This document shows positions 25,461 through 34,372 of a stretch of DNA of 64,000 bases, in pieces; the first letter of the stretch is position 1, and each line of letters opens with the position of its first letter. The notes under the pieces were generated by a model. It ran no database searches, had not been told where the DNA came from, and saw only the letters and a list, made by a program, of their open reading frames with translations. The stretch is from Thermoplasmata archaeon (GTDB taxonomy: Archaea > Thermoplasmatota > Thermoplasmata > Sysuiplasmatales > Sysuiplasmataceae), in the NCBI GenBank assembly GCA_021806165.1, contig JAJZXY010000005.1, positions 1 through 64,000 of the forward strand, given 5' to 3'. The position numbers and the translations under genes were made by a program.

Positions 25461-26306
25461 TCAGTCACGCTTCCTAGCCAGGAGGAATGCCAGCAGAATG
25501 GGGACGGCCATCCATATTATACCTATTGCCCCGACGCTTAGCTCCGTTATGCCATACGATGCGGGATTGACCCTGATATTGGTGCCCGCTATCGATGTGA
25601 GTGTTACCAGGTGGGTAACATAGATTGCCACGTTCTTCCCGTAGCCTGACGGGCTTGCGAAATTGAAGTTTATCTGGCCCTGCAGTGTGGACAGGGAGCT
25701 TATGCTGCCATGGAACACCTCCACGAGCACGATTGTTGAAACTGTGCTCCAGAGGAGGGAGAAGACTATGAACAGTGCTATGGCCAGGCCCAGGAGCGAG
25801 GACTGCGACTTGACAAGGTGCGCAAAGAGGTAGATGAGCCCAATGAAGGAAGCACCCTCGACGAAGTAAATCCAGATCAGGGCTGCAATCATGTTCGCCG
25901 GCATACCTTTGCGGAAGTAGCTCATCTGCCCGGCGTCTACCAGCATGACTGAGATTACGACAGCTATCAGTATCGCTATGATGCTTGCAATGAACCTGGT
26001 GACGAGGAGCTCGCTTTTTGTCACGGGCCTTGTTACGACTGATTCGAGCACGCCGCTCGTCCTGTCCTTGCCGTATGTGAAATAACCCATGAAGATTGCA
26101 AGTATCGGGATCAGGAAACCGAAGAGGCTGTCCACCCCGTTGAAAAGTCCCTCATCGGTAATGCTTCTCTGGCTGACGGGAACGCTGGCGGGCCCGGATG
26201 CAAGCAGGTATGCTATAAGGGCTGCAACCAGTATTATGATGCCCATCATGATAAGGACGAACTTGCTCCTGAAAGTGCGCTGCAGTTCATAGAAGATGCT
26301 GTTCAT
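25461..26306 (-). CDS. ABC-2 type transporter permease
   Basis: A 281-residue membrane subunit with six hydrophobic segments: MNSIFYELQRTFRSKF leads into helix 1; SGVLESVVTRPVTKSEL is the cytosolic coupling segment common in ABC-2 exporters; helices near IAVVISVMLV, IWYFVEGASFIGLIYLF-like regions and the terminal IWMAVPILLAFLL follow. ATG 26306 is chosen because it lies 1 base after the ATPase stop; the open frame upstream overlaps that gene. It forms a two-gene exporter. Substrate unknown. Confidence 0.82.
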   Translation of the reverse strand: MNSIFYELQRTFRSKFVLIMMGIIILVAALIAYLLASGPASVPVSQRSITDEGLFNGVDSLFGFLIPILAIFMGYFTYGKDRTSGVLESVVTRPVTKSELLVTRFIASIIAILIAVVISVMLVDAGQMSYFRKGMPANMIAALIWIYFVEGASFIGLIYLFAHLVKSQSSLLGLAIALFIVFSLLWSTVSTIVLVEVFHGSISSLSTLQGQINFNFASPSGYGKNVAIYVTHLVTLTSIAGTNIRVNPASYGITELSVGAIGIIWMAVPILLAFLLARKRD

Positions 26307-26307
26307 T

Positions 26308-27033
26308 TCAGCCACCAACCACCTTGAAGAAGTATTCCTCAAGGTTGCCATTCTCCCTGACCGCCTTCTCTATTAGGGGCCTGTCCATGATCTGCATCAG
26401 CTTGCCCTTGTGTATGATGGCAATCCTGTCTGCAACTGTTTCCAGCTCATTCAGTATGTGTGATGAAAGGAGCACCGCCTTCCCCTTTCCCCTCAGCTCC
26501 ACCATGAGCTTTCTCATGAACCTGATGCCCTCGGGGTCGAGGCCGTTGAGTGTTTCGTCAAAGAAGTAGTTCTGCGGATCGTTGAGCATTGCGGCGGCGA
26601 GGGAGAAGCGCTTCTTCATACCCTGGGAGTAGTTGCGCAGCTTCTCGTTCATGCTCTCCTCAAGGCTCACAGCCTCAAGCAGCTCCCTGCCCCTCCTGGT
26701 GGCATCGGCGGCCTTCATCCCGTAGAAACCGCCGTAGTAGCGCATGAGCGTGAGAGGCCTGGCATTGGGCTCGAAATTCGGGAATTCAGGGACCCAGCCT
26801 GAGAGGCGCGAAGCATTCACCTTGTCCCTGACAATGTCATTGCCGTCAATCAGTACAGTTCCGGACGTGGGGTATATGATTCCGGTGGCAATCCTAATGG
26901 TAGTGGTTTTGCCTGCGCCGTTGAGGCCGGCAAAACCCATGATCTCGCCATTGTTGACAGTGAAGCTCATCGCATTGACGGCAGGCCTGCTGTTGCGTGA
27001 ATAGATCTTTGTCAGATCCCTTATCTCTATCAC
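26308..27033 (-). CDS. ABC transporter ATP-binding protein
   Basis: A 241-residue ATPase: Walker A GLNGAGKTTT, Q-loop region WVPEFPNFEPNA, signature NYSQGMKKRFSLA (SQG form), Walker B YFFDETLNGLDPEG, and switch SSHILNEL with the His. This is the DRA/CcmA type that pairs with ABC-2 permeases, encoded directly downstream. A TATA-like run lies at about 27055-27070. The Asp-Glu of Walker B (DE) is intact, so the enzyme should be active. Confidence 0.9.
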   Translation of the reverse strand: MIEIRDLTKIYSRNSRPAVNAMSFTVNNGEIMGFAGLNGAGKTTTIRIATGIIYPTSGTVLIDGNDIVRDKVNASRLSGWVPEFPNFEPNARPLTLMRYYGGFYGMKAADATRRGRELLEAVSLEESMNEKLRNYSQGMKKRFSLAAAMLNDPQNYFFDETLNGLDPEGIRFMRKLMVELRGKGKAVLLSSHILNELETVADRIAIIHKGKLMQIMDRPLIEKAVRENGNLEEYFFKVVGG

Positions 27034-27145
27034 GGCATCAGGCTACGCAGACCTAGTATTAAAAGGATACATTATTGTGCTATGCCCCATGGCTCAACTC
27101 CCTCCTCCCGCCGCACGTCGAAGCGACATAAAGTGGCACGTCATT

Positions 27146-28939
27146 TCACACTATCTGCATCCTCTCGGTGTACCTCGACGGATCCTTTACACCATCATAG
27201 TCAATTCCGTCTTTCCACTTCGCATACGCCCAGGTCTCATACGCAGCCTTCTGTCCGGCCGTAGCCTTCGCCTTCTGCCTGATGAACATCTTCGAGGGAC
27301 TGCTGCCTGCCTTTACGCTGATGTTCCTGATTGCACCCTCCCTGGCAACAAGGACCTCGGCAGTCATCCCGGGTTTTAACTCGGCTATCCTCGCCTTCAG
27401 CTCCTCCCCTGCGGCCCTGATGCCGTTGACAGCTATTATTTCATCACCTGGGAAGAGGCCGGCCTCCGACGCCGCTCCCCCCTCCATCACCGAGGCTATG
27501 ACAGACTTGTTGCGCTGCGACATGAGCATGTGGAAGCAGCCAGCCTCCTCGCCCTTCTCCCTCTCCAGCGTGAGTCCGGCCAGTGCGAAGTACTTCCCGA
27601 AAGGAAGGTCCCCCCTGCCTGAAACGCACCTGGAGTAGAAGTCGCTTATGTCTGTTCCGCTGACGCTTCTGCATGCCTCCCTGAAATCCTCCTCTGTGAA
27701 ACCCCTGCCCTTGCTGTATGTGCTCCTGTAGAGCAGGCGCATCACGTCGTCGAGCCTCTTCTTCCCGCCGGTGCGTGAGATGATGAGGAGGTCCAGGAGC
27801 ATACCTATGAGCGTGCCCTTGTTGTAGTATGAAATGCCTGAATTGATCGTGTTTTCATTCCGCCTGTAGAACTTGATCCATGTATCGAAGCTGGATTCCT
27901 CCGCACTCTGGTGATTCCTTCCGGGCGTGTTGAGGTAGACCTCCATCTCCCTGCAGAGCGCCCTCATGAACTCGGGCGGTGTGCTAATCCTGGCTTTCCT
28001 GATTGCTGTGAGTTCAAAGTAGGATGTGAATCCCTCCGAAACCCAGAGCAGCCTGGTGTAGTTCTCCTTCGAATAGTCGAAGGGCCCGAGCGCTGTAGGT
28101 CTGAGCCGTTTGACATTCCACAGGTGGAAGAATTCGTGTGAAAACAGCTCGAGGACGGAGAGGTAGTTCTCCCTTGACGAGAAGAGGAAGGGGTCGGAAA
28201 TGCAGTGGGTGGAGTTCAGGTGCTCAAGGCCCCCTCCCCCCTTCGGTATCATCTGGTAGATGAAGACGTAGCGTGAATAGGGGACATCCTTCATTATGGA
28301 TATCTCGGAGTAGACTATCTTCCTGAGATCCCCGAGGAACTTTTCCCTCTCGATATTGCCCCTCCCGTAGAGTGCAACCTCGTGCTCCTTCCCCGAAACC
28401 TCGAACCTGTGTATCTCATGGTTGCCCACCTCTATGGGTGAGTCAATAAGTATGTCATAGTTGTCTGCCCTGAACTTCATCTTTCCAGCCTCAGGCAGTC
28501 CGGTGGAAATGTTTTTCCAGCCGTCCCTCGGAACTATTTCCACCTCTGCAGGAACTCCCTCCCTGCCCCTGATGTAGAGGAATGCGCCGGCGCCGTTGAT
28601 TGTCATCCTCTCGCTGTCGACAAAGCACTCGTGAACGTTTGCGGAGTGTGCAAACACCCTGTACTTCACGGTGACCTCCCCTCCGTCACCCTTCACCACC
28701 CACGTGCTCTTGTCCCTCTTCCTGATGGCCTTCCGCTTCCCGCCCCTGCCGGATGCGGATATGTCAACTACGTTGCCTGCATAGTCAACCACCGAGTATG
28801 CGCCTGGAGTCCAGACGGGCATGCACAGTTCAACATCCCCGGAGCCCGTCCTGAAACTCATTTCAACATTGAAACAGTTCTGCGCCGCGTCCTCCGCGTC
28901 CACCCTGTAGCGAATCAAATCGTCATCTGTCATGGCCAT
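27146..28939 (-). CDS. M61-family aminopeptidase with PDZ domain
   Basis: A 597-residue metallopeptidase of the glycyl aminopeptidase type. N-terminal beta domain (PVWTPGAYSVVDYAGN, typical M61), then the zinc site SHEFFHLWNVKRLRP (HExxH) and third ligand WVSEGFTSYFE. A PDZ domain occupies about residues 480-560 (LFPGDEIIAVNGIRAAGEEL). No signal peptide is seen, so it acts in the cytosol. The start is ATG 28939 or 28933; residues further upstream are not family-like. It ends the minus-strand run purD, translin-like, M61. Confidence 0.88.
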   Translation of the reverse strand: MAMTDDDLIRYRVDAEDAAQNCFNVEMSFRTGSGDVELCMPVWTPGAYSVVDYAGNVVDISASGRGGKRKAIRKRDKSTWVVKGDGGEVTVKYRVFAHSANVHECFVDSERMTINGAGAFLYIRGREGVPAEVEIVPRDGWKNISTGLPEAGKMKFRADNYDILIDSPIEVGNHEIHRFEVSGKEHEVALYGRGNIEREKFLGDLRKIVYSEISIMKDVPYSRYVFIYQMIPKGGGGLEHLNSTHCISDPFLFSSRENYLSVLELFSHEFFHLWNVKRLRPTALGPFDYSKENYTRLLWVSEGFTSYFELTAIRKARISTPPEFMRALCREMEVYLNTPGRNHQSAEESSFDTWIKFYRRNENTINSGISYYNKGTLIGMLLDLLIISRTGGKKRLDDVMRLLYRSTYSKGRGFTEEDFREACRSVSGTDISDFYSRCVSGRGDLPFGKYFALAGLTLEREKGEEAGCFHMLMSQRNKSVIASVMEGGAASEAGLFPGDEIIAVNGIRAAGEELKARIAELKPGMTAEVLVAREGAIRNISVKAGSSPSKMFIRQKAKATAGQKAAYETWAYAKWKDGIDYDGVKDPSRYTERMQIV

Positions 28940-28974
28940 CCTGCCTTTCTGACAGGATAGCAGCACATACTTCT

Positions 28975-29583
28975 TTATCTCTTTGTTGCGCGCGACGCCA
29001 CCGTAACGGCGAGCTCCCCCCTGGTCCTGTCGAGAAGGGAGCGCGCGACATCCTGCTTCCTCTTTATTTCCACCACCTTTCCAGGGAAGTGCAGCCTCGA
29101 CAGCGCCCTGTAGAGCTTCTCCATTTCATCCACCCAGGATGATGCACTGCGGACATCCCCCTCAATCATGCAGTCAAGGGCGCTGCGCCTCAGCTCCCCT
29201 ATCAGGTCAGCGAGCCCCAGAGCGTAGGTGGACGAATTCACCTTCAGCTGCGAGTGGGAGGGCATATCCCCTCCCGCGATGGCCGCCCTCAGGAGCATCG
29301 CCTCCACGTACTCCTGCATCGCTCCCTCCACGAAGCCGCTGTAGTAGACCTCGTGGTGGCCGTGCAGTATTGTATTGACCTCGGTCACCCTCGACCTGAG
29401 CTCCCTGAATCCCTCCACGATGCTCCTGTCGCTACTTTTCTGGTGCAACGCATATATGAGATCGGAGGAGAGCCTGACGATCTGCCTGCATGTCTTCATT
29501 GCGACCTCCCTTACGGCGTCCTTCTCCTCGAGGTCGTTTTCCACATCCTCCATCACACTGTCAAGATTGTCAAAGACGGACAT
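28975..29583 (-). CDS. Translin/TRAX-family protein
   Basis: A 202-residue all-helical protein. Diagnostic are RQIVRLSSDLIYALHQ, the TRAX-type acidic helix GFVEGAMQEYVEAMLLRAA and YALGLADLIGELRRSALD. Eukaryotic translin/TRAX form the C3PO RNase; archaeal members are also nucleases of RNA. The Glu residues in VEGAMQEYVEA correspond to the proposed catalytic acidic positions of TRAX. The start is ATG 29583 (MSVFDNLDSV). It is 20 bases after purD and 35 before the M61 gene. Confidence 0.78.
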   Translation of the reverse strand: MSVFDNLDSVMEDVENDLEEKDAVREVAMKTCRQIVRLSSDLIYALHQKSSDRSIVEGFRELRSRVTEVNTILHGHHEVYYSGFVEGAMQEYVEAMLLRAAIAGGDMPSHSQLKVNSSTYALGLADLIGELRRSALDCMIEGDVRSASSWVDEMEKLYRALSRLHFPGKVVEIKRKQDVARSLLDRTRGELAVTVASRATKR

Positions 29584-29603
29584 AACTCTCCACCTGCCGT
29601 TTC

Positions 29604-30923
29604 TCACACTCTGTGGAGCGCCTCACCCGCGCTCCTCTTCCTCTGCATCTCCTCCCTCGTTCCAATATCCTTCCTTGTATAAACAAGTCCACCAATATGC
29701 TGACCCGCCCGCTCTATTCTGGCGGCTGCATCCCACGGCTCATCACCCTTGGCCAGGAGTGCGAATGACCTGCTCGTTGTCGTGGTCAGCTTTCCCCCCT
29801 TCTCATTCACCGAGCCGTAGTAGAGCTTCACACCCTCGGCTGCTATCTTTTCCTCATCCACTGTGATGGGTGAACCCTTCACCGGTCTGTCACCGTAGCC
29901 GTGCGGCACGTAATACCGGCATACAGTTGCGGTGTGCTCGAACGAAAGGCTGCCTGAAAGGCTGCCGTCTGCGGCCGAGCAGAGCACATCTGTCAGCCCT
30001 CCCCGGGCCACCGCTATGACATTCATCGATTCAGGATCGGCAAACCTTGCATTGTACTCGATAAGCTTCACGCCGCCGTCAGTGAGCATAAACCCTCCGT
30101 ACAGCAGGCCCCTGAATTCCCTCCCTTCGGAACGCATCGCCGCAAGCGTCCTCTGCATGATGCAGAGTGCCTCATTCCTGTCCTCAGCATTGACGAAGGG
30201 AAGGAGCCCGTTCGAGATGGAGTAGGAACCCATGCCGCCCGTATTCGGACCGGTATCCCCCTCGTGCGCCCTCTTGTGGTCCTGTGCCAGCGGAAACGGG
30301 AGGAGCCTCTTCCCGTCGCTCACGGCCTGAAGGCTGAATTCCTCACCCCTGAGCCTTTCCTCAATGACAACCCCTGCGCCGCCTATTCCCCTGTTGAATA
30401 TCTCGCCGACGTATTCACACGCCTCAGCGTTGTCCCTCAGCTGCTCCCCCACAACCTTGACGCCCTTGCCGCCTGTAAGCCCGCTCGGTTTCACCACCAC
30501 ATCATGGCCGCATGATCGTATGTACCGGACGGCATCAGACTCACTGTCAAAGGAGGCGAATTCGGGGTTGCCCGGAATGCCGTGCCTGGAAAGGAGTCCC
30601 CTTGCAAACGACTTTGACGACTCGATCTCTGCGGCGTCCCTGCCGGGCCCGAAACATGGTATGCCGGCTGACGCCAGCTCATCGGCGATTCCGGCCTGGA
30701 GCGGATTCTCGGGCCCCACCACAACAAAATCGGCACCCTTCTCCCTGGCGAAACCGGCAATCCTGCCTGCAGCAGTCTCATCACACTGAAGCACAGCATC
30801 AGACAGCCTGGAAATTCCAGGATTCCTGTTCTTCATTGCGCTGAGTATGGCATTGCCTTCCGAGGAGAGCCTCTCCGCGATTATATGCTCCCTGCAACCG
30901 CCACCGACAACGAGTATCTTCAT
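29604..30923 (-). CDS. purD: Phosphoribosylamine-glycine ligase
   Basis: A 439-residue ATP-grasp enzyme of step two in purine synthesis. Seen: MKILVVGGGCREHIIAERL, VVVGPENPLQAGIADEL, CFGPGRDAAEIESSKSFAR, VVKPSGLTGGKGVKVV (ATP-grasp loop), NTGGMGSYS, LIEYNARFADPE, and the C-terminal YVPHGYGDRPVKGSP. ATG 30923 opens on the first beta strand; the frame upstream is not family-like and would run into the divergent exporter. No other pur genes are in the window. Confidence 0.93.
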   Translation of the reverse strand: MKILVVGGGCREHIIAERLSSEGNAILSAMKNRNPGISRLSDAVLQCDETAAGRIAGFAREKGADFVVVGPENPLQAGIADELASAGIPCFGPGRDAAEIESSKSFARGLLSRHGIPGNPEFASFDSESDAVRYIRSCGHDVVVKPSGLTGGKGVKVVGEQLRDNAEACEYVGEIFNRGIGGAGVVIEERLRGEEFSLQAVSDGKRLLPFPLAQDHKRAHEGDTGPNTGGMGSYSISNGLLPFVNAEDRNEALCIMQRTLAAMRSEGREFRGLLYGGFMLTDGGVKLIEYNARFADPESMNVIAVARGGLTDVLCSAADGSLSGSLSFEHTATVCRYYVPHGYGDRPVKGSPITVDEEKIAAEGVKLYYGSVNEKGGKLTTTTSRSFALLAKGDEPWDAAARIERAGQHIGGLVYTRKDIGTREEMQRKRSAGEALHRV

Positions 30924-31008
30924 GCTCACCGTGCTTGCATCTGCTGCATCCGTATAAAGATGTCCGGGGTAGCGGGATGTGCTCCCGGCCTCATGCATGT
31001 ATCCAGAC

Positions 31009-31020
31009 AAATGTTTATGA
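31009..31020 (+). promoter_or_regulatory. TATA-like box of the EamA exporter gene
   Basis: AAATGTTTATGA lies about 25 bases before the ATG at 31045, suggesting a nearly leaderless transcript. Confidence 0.45.
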
Positions 31021-31044
31021 ACAGAGGACTGAAATCCGGAGGGT

Positions 31045-31908
31045 ATGGACGGCGCCAGGCTGAGGGCTGTCGCCATGACGCTTGTTGCCGCAGCCCTCTG
31101 GGGGACATCATTCCCGATCATCAAGGTTGGCCTCAGGGGTATCAGTCCCGCCGTCTTCCTTTTCTTCAGATTTCTAATCGCAACCTCACTGCTGCTTGCC
31201 ATAGCATGGGCTTCGGGCATCAGCAGGCGCGTATTCCTGGACAGGCGTCTGATGCTGCTGGGCTTCATCTTCTCCCTTTCATTCTTCTTCCAGTACCTGG
31301 GGCAGACAAGCACGGCTGCAGGGGAGGCCGCCGTCCTGCTCAATACCACACCGATCATAGTTCCGCTCATGTCCTACTCCGCCATACAGGAGCGCCTTGG
31401 GCGGGAGCGCTATGCCGCTGCCGCCGTCGGTATGGGCGGCATTGTGCTCATGTCCGGCATACTCGACTCCTCCGGCGGAGGCTCCGGCGCGATCGGGGTG
31501 TCAATGATGCTCCTGTCTGCAATTGCAACCTCGGCCTACATAATAGTGACAAAGAGGCTCTCCTCGGACATCAGGCCGATGGAATTCTATCCTCCTGTAT
31601 TCCTCTACGGCACCCTCTTCATGTTCGCATACATGCTTCTCTTCGGAAGCAACTACGGTGCGGCGTGGGGCAGCACGGCAGCCATCGCATCAGTGCTCTA
31701 CCTGTCCGTCGCCTGCTCCATACTTCCGTTCTTCCTCTGGTACTGGGGTCTGCAGCATCTCTCCGCCACCGCCTCCTCCGTTGTCACCCTGTTCGAACCT
31801 GTGGTCGCGATAGTGGTTTCAGTGGCATTCATAGGGGAGGTATTCGGCATAGTCCAGCTCGCAGGCACAGCCTTGATATTCGTGGCAATACTGGTTATAA
31901 GCAGGTAG
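31045..31908 (+). CDS. EamA/DMT-family permease
   Basis: A 287-residue transporter with ten hydrophobic segments in two EamA repeats. The first repeat opens LVAAALWGTSFPIIKVGL and contains the NTTPIIVPLMSY turn; the second opens with SAIATSAYIIVTKRL and ends with the FEPVVAIVVSVAFIGEVF motif characteristic of drug/metabolite exporters. Substrate unknown. It converges with the YgjP-like gene, 2 bases apart. Confidence 0.85.
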   Translation: MDGARLRAVAMTLVAAALWGTSFPIIKVGLRGISPAVFLFFRFLIATSLLLAIAWASGISRRVFLDRRLMLLGFIFSLSFFFQYLGQTSTAAGEAAVLLNTTPIIVPLMSYSAIQERLGRERYAAAAVGMGGIVLMSGILDSSGGGSGAIGVSMMLLSAIATSAYIIVTKRLSSDIRPMEFYPPVFLYGTLFMFAYMLLFGSNYGAAWGSTAAIASVLYLSVACSILPFFLWYWGLQHLSATASSVVTLFEPVVAIVVSVAFIGEVFGIVQLAGTALIFVAILVISR

Positions 31909-31910
31909 CC

Positions 31911-32609
31911 TCAGAACTGGTGGTACCTGGCAGCTTCCCTTAGCGCCTTCCTCGCCCCTTCGTACCCATCCAGGTATCTGCCGACAAGACGCCAGAAGCT
32001 CCCGGAGTGGTTGCTGTGCTTCAGGTGGCAAAGTTCGTGCACCACGACGTAGTCGATGATGCTGCGGTCAAAGGCTGCAAGCTTCAGGTTGAAACTCAGG
32101 ACACCCCCTGGCGAGCAGCTTCCCCACCTGCTCCTGTATTCCCTGACACGGTACGAGGCTGCGTGCAGCCCGGTCAGAAGCTCATAGGAAGGGAGGGCGC
32201 TCGAAAGGTAGTCTTCCAGCTCTCTTCTGTAGAAGTCGAAGAGCACCTCCCTCTCCATTCCGGCATCCACCCGTCCGAAGTGTATGCTGCTGCCGTCCAC
32301 AGCGCCAGTGCCGGAGCCGTCCAGAATAGCGGTGTAAGGTGTGCCGAAGAGCGGTATTTCAGCCCCGTCGCGCAATTCCACCTTCACCGAGGGGCGGGCA
32401 GCAAGCTTTTCAAGATTTCTGCTCAGCCATGCTCTGTTATCGCTGACGAACCTGTCCACGCGCGATTCAGGCATCGAGGGAGGGCATCGCACAACGATGC
32501 TTCCGTCGGGGTAGACTGCCATTCTTATCCTCCTTGACCTGCCGCTCCTGACCACCGTGTATTCCATGCCTCCGACGCTCTTCACAACGCCTTCAATTGC
32601 CCCCGACAT
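31911..32609 (-). CDS. YgjP-like zinc metalloprotease (SprT/M48-like fold)
   Basis: A 232-residue protein with a C-terminal zinc site VVHELCHLKHSNHSGSFW (HExxH plus a second His cluster) and the upstream YRSRWGSCSPGG block typical of the YgjP/DUF45 family. The N-terminal 110 residues are beta-rich (RRIRMAVYPDGSIVVRCP) as in that family. Bacterial relatives are described as UTP-pyrophosphatase-linked or proteolytic; the role here is unknown. Confidence 0.82.
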   Translation of the reverse strand: MSGAIEGVVKSVGGMEYTVVRSGRSRRIRMAVYPDGSIVVRCPPSMPESRVDRFVSDNRAWLSRNLEKLAARPSVKVELRDGAEIPLFGTPYTAILDGSGTGAVDGSSIHFGRVDAGMEREVLFDFYRRELEDYLSSALPSYELLTGLHAASYRVREYRSRWGSCSPGGVLSFNLKLAAFDRSIIDYVVVHELCHLKHSNHSGSFWRLVGRYLDGYEGARKALREAARYHQF

Positions 32610-32725
32610 CAGGCAGCACCGGACGCGACAGTGCAGCCTGGTTTATGAATAATGCGGGCGGGGGCCCGCGCCATCCGGCATGATGCCTCGTTCTGCGGAG
32701 CTCAACCGGCGGATGCGGAGCCAAT

Positions 32726-32739
32726 CATTATTACATATC
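32726..32739 (+). promoter_or_regulatory. TATA-like box of a small membrane gene
   Basis: CATTATTACATATC, about 35 bases before the ATG at 32773. Confidence 0.35.
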
Positions 32740-32772
32740 AGCGCCGATGCATGGATGGCAGCTCCAGCGGGA

Positions 32773-33003
32773 ATGAGGCTGGTCATGGACCGCAGTAAGA
32801 CGGCCAAGATTGCAACAGGTCCAGGAATATACTTCCTGTTCCCGGCACTAATCTGTCCGGCTGCCGTGCTGGCTGGATTCGACATGCCTCTACGGGCCAT
32901 CCTGTCAATCTATTTCCTGCTGCTTGCCTTCGGAGTGGCGGGAGGAATGGTCCAGGGCCGGTTCCTGCTTTCATCGCACAGGCAGCCCCCCGAGGCATCC
33001 TGA
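32773..33003 (+). CDS. Small two-helix membrane protein
   Basis: A 76-residue protein, not recognised. Two hydrophobic helices (IYFLFPALICPAAVLAGF and ILSIYFLLLAFGVAGGMV) are followed by a short Arg/His/Pro tail. ATG 32773 is favoured by the TATA-like box; an in-frame ATG at 32755 is possible. It ends 55 bases before gatD on the same strand, but gatD has its own promoter box. Confidence 0.5.
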   Translation: MRLVMDRSKTAKIATGPGIYFLFPALICPAAVLAGFDMPLRAILSIYFLLLAFGVAGGMVQGRFLLSSHRQPPEAS

Positions 33004-33024
33004 AGGCCGGGACCCGTGCACTGA

Positions 33025-33036
33025 AAAATGTTTTAA
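33025..33036 (+). promoter_or_regulatory. TATA-like box of the gatD-gatE operon
   Basis: AAATGTTTTAAC lies about 25 to 30 bases before the gatD ATG at 33059, consistent with leaderless translation of gatD. Confidence 0.5.
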
Positions 33037-33058
33037 CACGGTTGCAGTTGCGACTATC

Positions 33059-34372
33059 ATGGCCTCTCCCCAGGATACTGACAGGCGCCTGGAGGCCCTC
33101 GGAATATCACCGGGGGACGAGGTGAAGGTGGAGACCGAGGGCAGAACCTTCGGTGGAATTCTCCTGCCGCACCATGACTTCAGCGAGCCCGGGATTGTTA
33201 CGATCAAGCTGCCTTCGGGCTATAACATAGGGGTGAAACTCCATGCCTCCTCCAGGGTGGCGCTTGTGCGCAAGTCCCCCCACGGCATGAAGGGAGGGCA
33301 GGGGACCCGGCATAAGGCACGAAGGGGAGCCGGCAGCCTTGAGAAGGTTGCATTTGCGGGGACGGGCGGAACTATTGCCAGCTTCGTGGACTACAGGACA
33401 GGCGGCGTCTTTCCGGCGATGGATGCAGCAGGCATAGTCTCCCTCGTGCCCGAAATATCAGACATTTGCAGGCTGGAGGGGAAGACGCTCTTTTCAGTCT
33501 TCAGCGAGAACATCGGGAGCGAGGAGTGGTCGGTGCTTGCTGGAGAAGTTGCGGACAGGCTGAATGAAGGATACAGCGGCGTCCTCATCTCTCATGGGAC
33601 GGATACAATGTCATATACGGCGGCAGCTCTCTCGTTCATGCTTTCAAACCTGACAGGGACAGTGGTGCTCGTGGGAGCGCAGCGCTCTCCGGACAGGCCC
33701 TCATTCGACGGTTATGTCAACCTGATTTCCGCCGCACGCGTGGCGTCTCAGAGCGATATAGGGGAGGTGACGGTCGTGATGCATGCATCATCCTCGGACA
33801 GGGGTTGCCACGTCCACCGTGGAACCAAGGTCAGGAAGATGCACTCGAGCAGAAGGGATGCATTCAGGAGCATCAACTCCGACCCCATAGCATTCGTCGA
33901 TGATGAGATACACTACCTGTCGGAGTACAGGAGGCGATCCTCGGGGAAGGTGTCGGTTGACACCCGTATGGAGGATGATGTCGCCCTGATACAGTTCTAC
34001 CCTGACATGAAGCACGAGGATTTCCTTGCATGGACGAGGGGCAAGAAGGGTGTGGTTCTGGCCGGGACCGGCCTCGGGCATGCCAGCACAGGCATAGTGG
34101 ATGCGGTCAGGAGGAGGGTCGACGGCGGAGTGCCGGTGGTGGTGACGACCCAGTGCCTCAACGGCTCCGTTGACATGAACGTCTATGCGACAGGTAGGGA
34201 TTTGATAAGGGGCGGCGCCATCAGCGGCGGCGACATGCTGCCAGAGACCGCCTACGTAAAGCTGAGGCATGTGCTCGCCCACAGCAGCGGCATGGAGGAG
34301 GTGCGCCGGGCCATGCAGAAGAATCTTGCAGGTGAGCTCAATGACAGGAGGAGGGGCGGGGATGGTTTCTGA
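33059..34372 (+). CDS. gatD: Glutamyl-tRNA(Gln) amidotransferase subunit D
   Basis: A 437-residue L-asparaginase-like subunit that releases ammonia from glutamine or asparagine for the GatE kinase/transferase. Residues 1-80 form the archaeal AnsA-like N-terminal beta domain (GDEVKVETEGRTFGGILLP). The amidase core follows: AGTGGTIASFVDYRTGG (first catalytic Thr), LISHGTDTMSYTAAAL (second Thr and Asp) and later a Lys block. ATG 33059 opens MASPQDTDRR; the frame extends upstream without family resemblance. It overlaps gatE by 11 bases. Confidence 0.95.
   Translation: MASPQDTDRRLEALGISPGDEVKVETEGRTFGGILLPHHDFSEPGIVTIKLPSGYNIGVKLHASSRVALVRKSPHGMKGGQGTRHKARRGAGSLEKVAFAGTGGTIASFVDYRTGGVFPAMDAAGIVSLVPEISDICRLEGKTLFSVFSENIGSEEWSVLAGEVADRLNEGYSGVLISHGTDTMSYTAAALSFMLSNLTGTVVLVGAQRSPDRPSFDGYVNLISAARVASQSDIGEVTVVMHASSSDRGCHVHRGTKVRKMHSSRRDAFRSINSDPIAFVDDEIHYLSEYRRRSSGKVSVDTRMEDDVALIQFYPDMKHEDFLAWTRGKKGVVLAGTGLGHASTGIVDAVRRRVDGGVPVVVTTQCLNGSVDMNVYATGRDLIRGGAISGGDMLPETAYVKLRHVLAHSSGMEEVRRAMQKNLAGELNDRRRGGDGF
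34346..34356 (+). promoter_or_regulatory. Strong ribosome binding site of gatE
   Basis: GGAGGAGGGGC lies inside the end of gatD, about 6 bases before the gatE ATG at 34362. It supports translational coupling of the two subunits. Confidence 0.6.

Noticed and set aside
29254-29682. 142-codon plus-strand frame opposite the translin gene
   Set aside because: Composition reflects the opposite-strand codons; no motif or promoter.
30924-31370. Longer N-terminus for PurD
   Set aside because: It would overlap the divergent exporter and has no resemblance to ATP-grasp enzymes; MKILVVGGG is the normal start.
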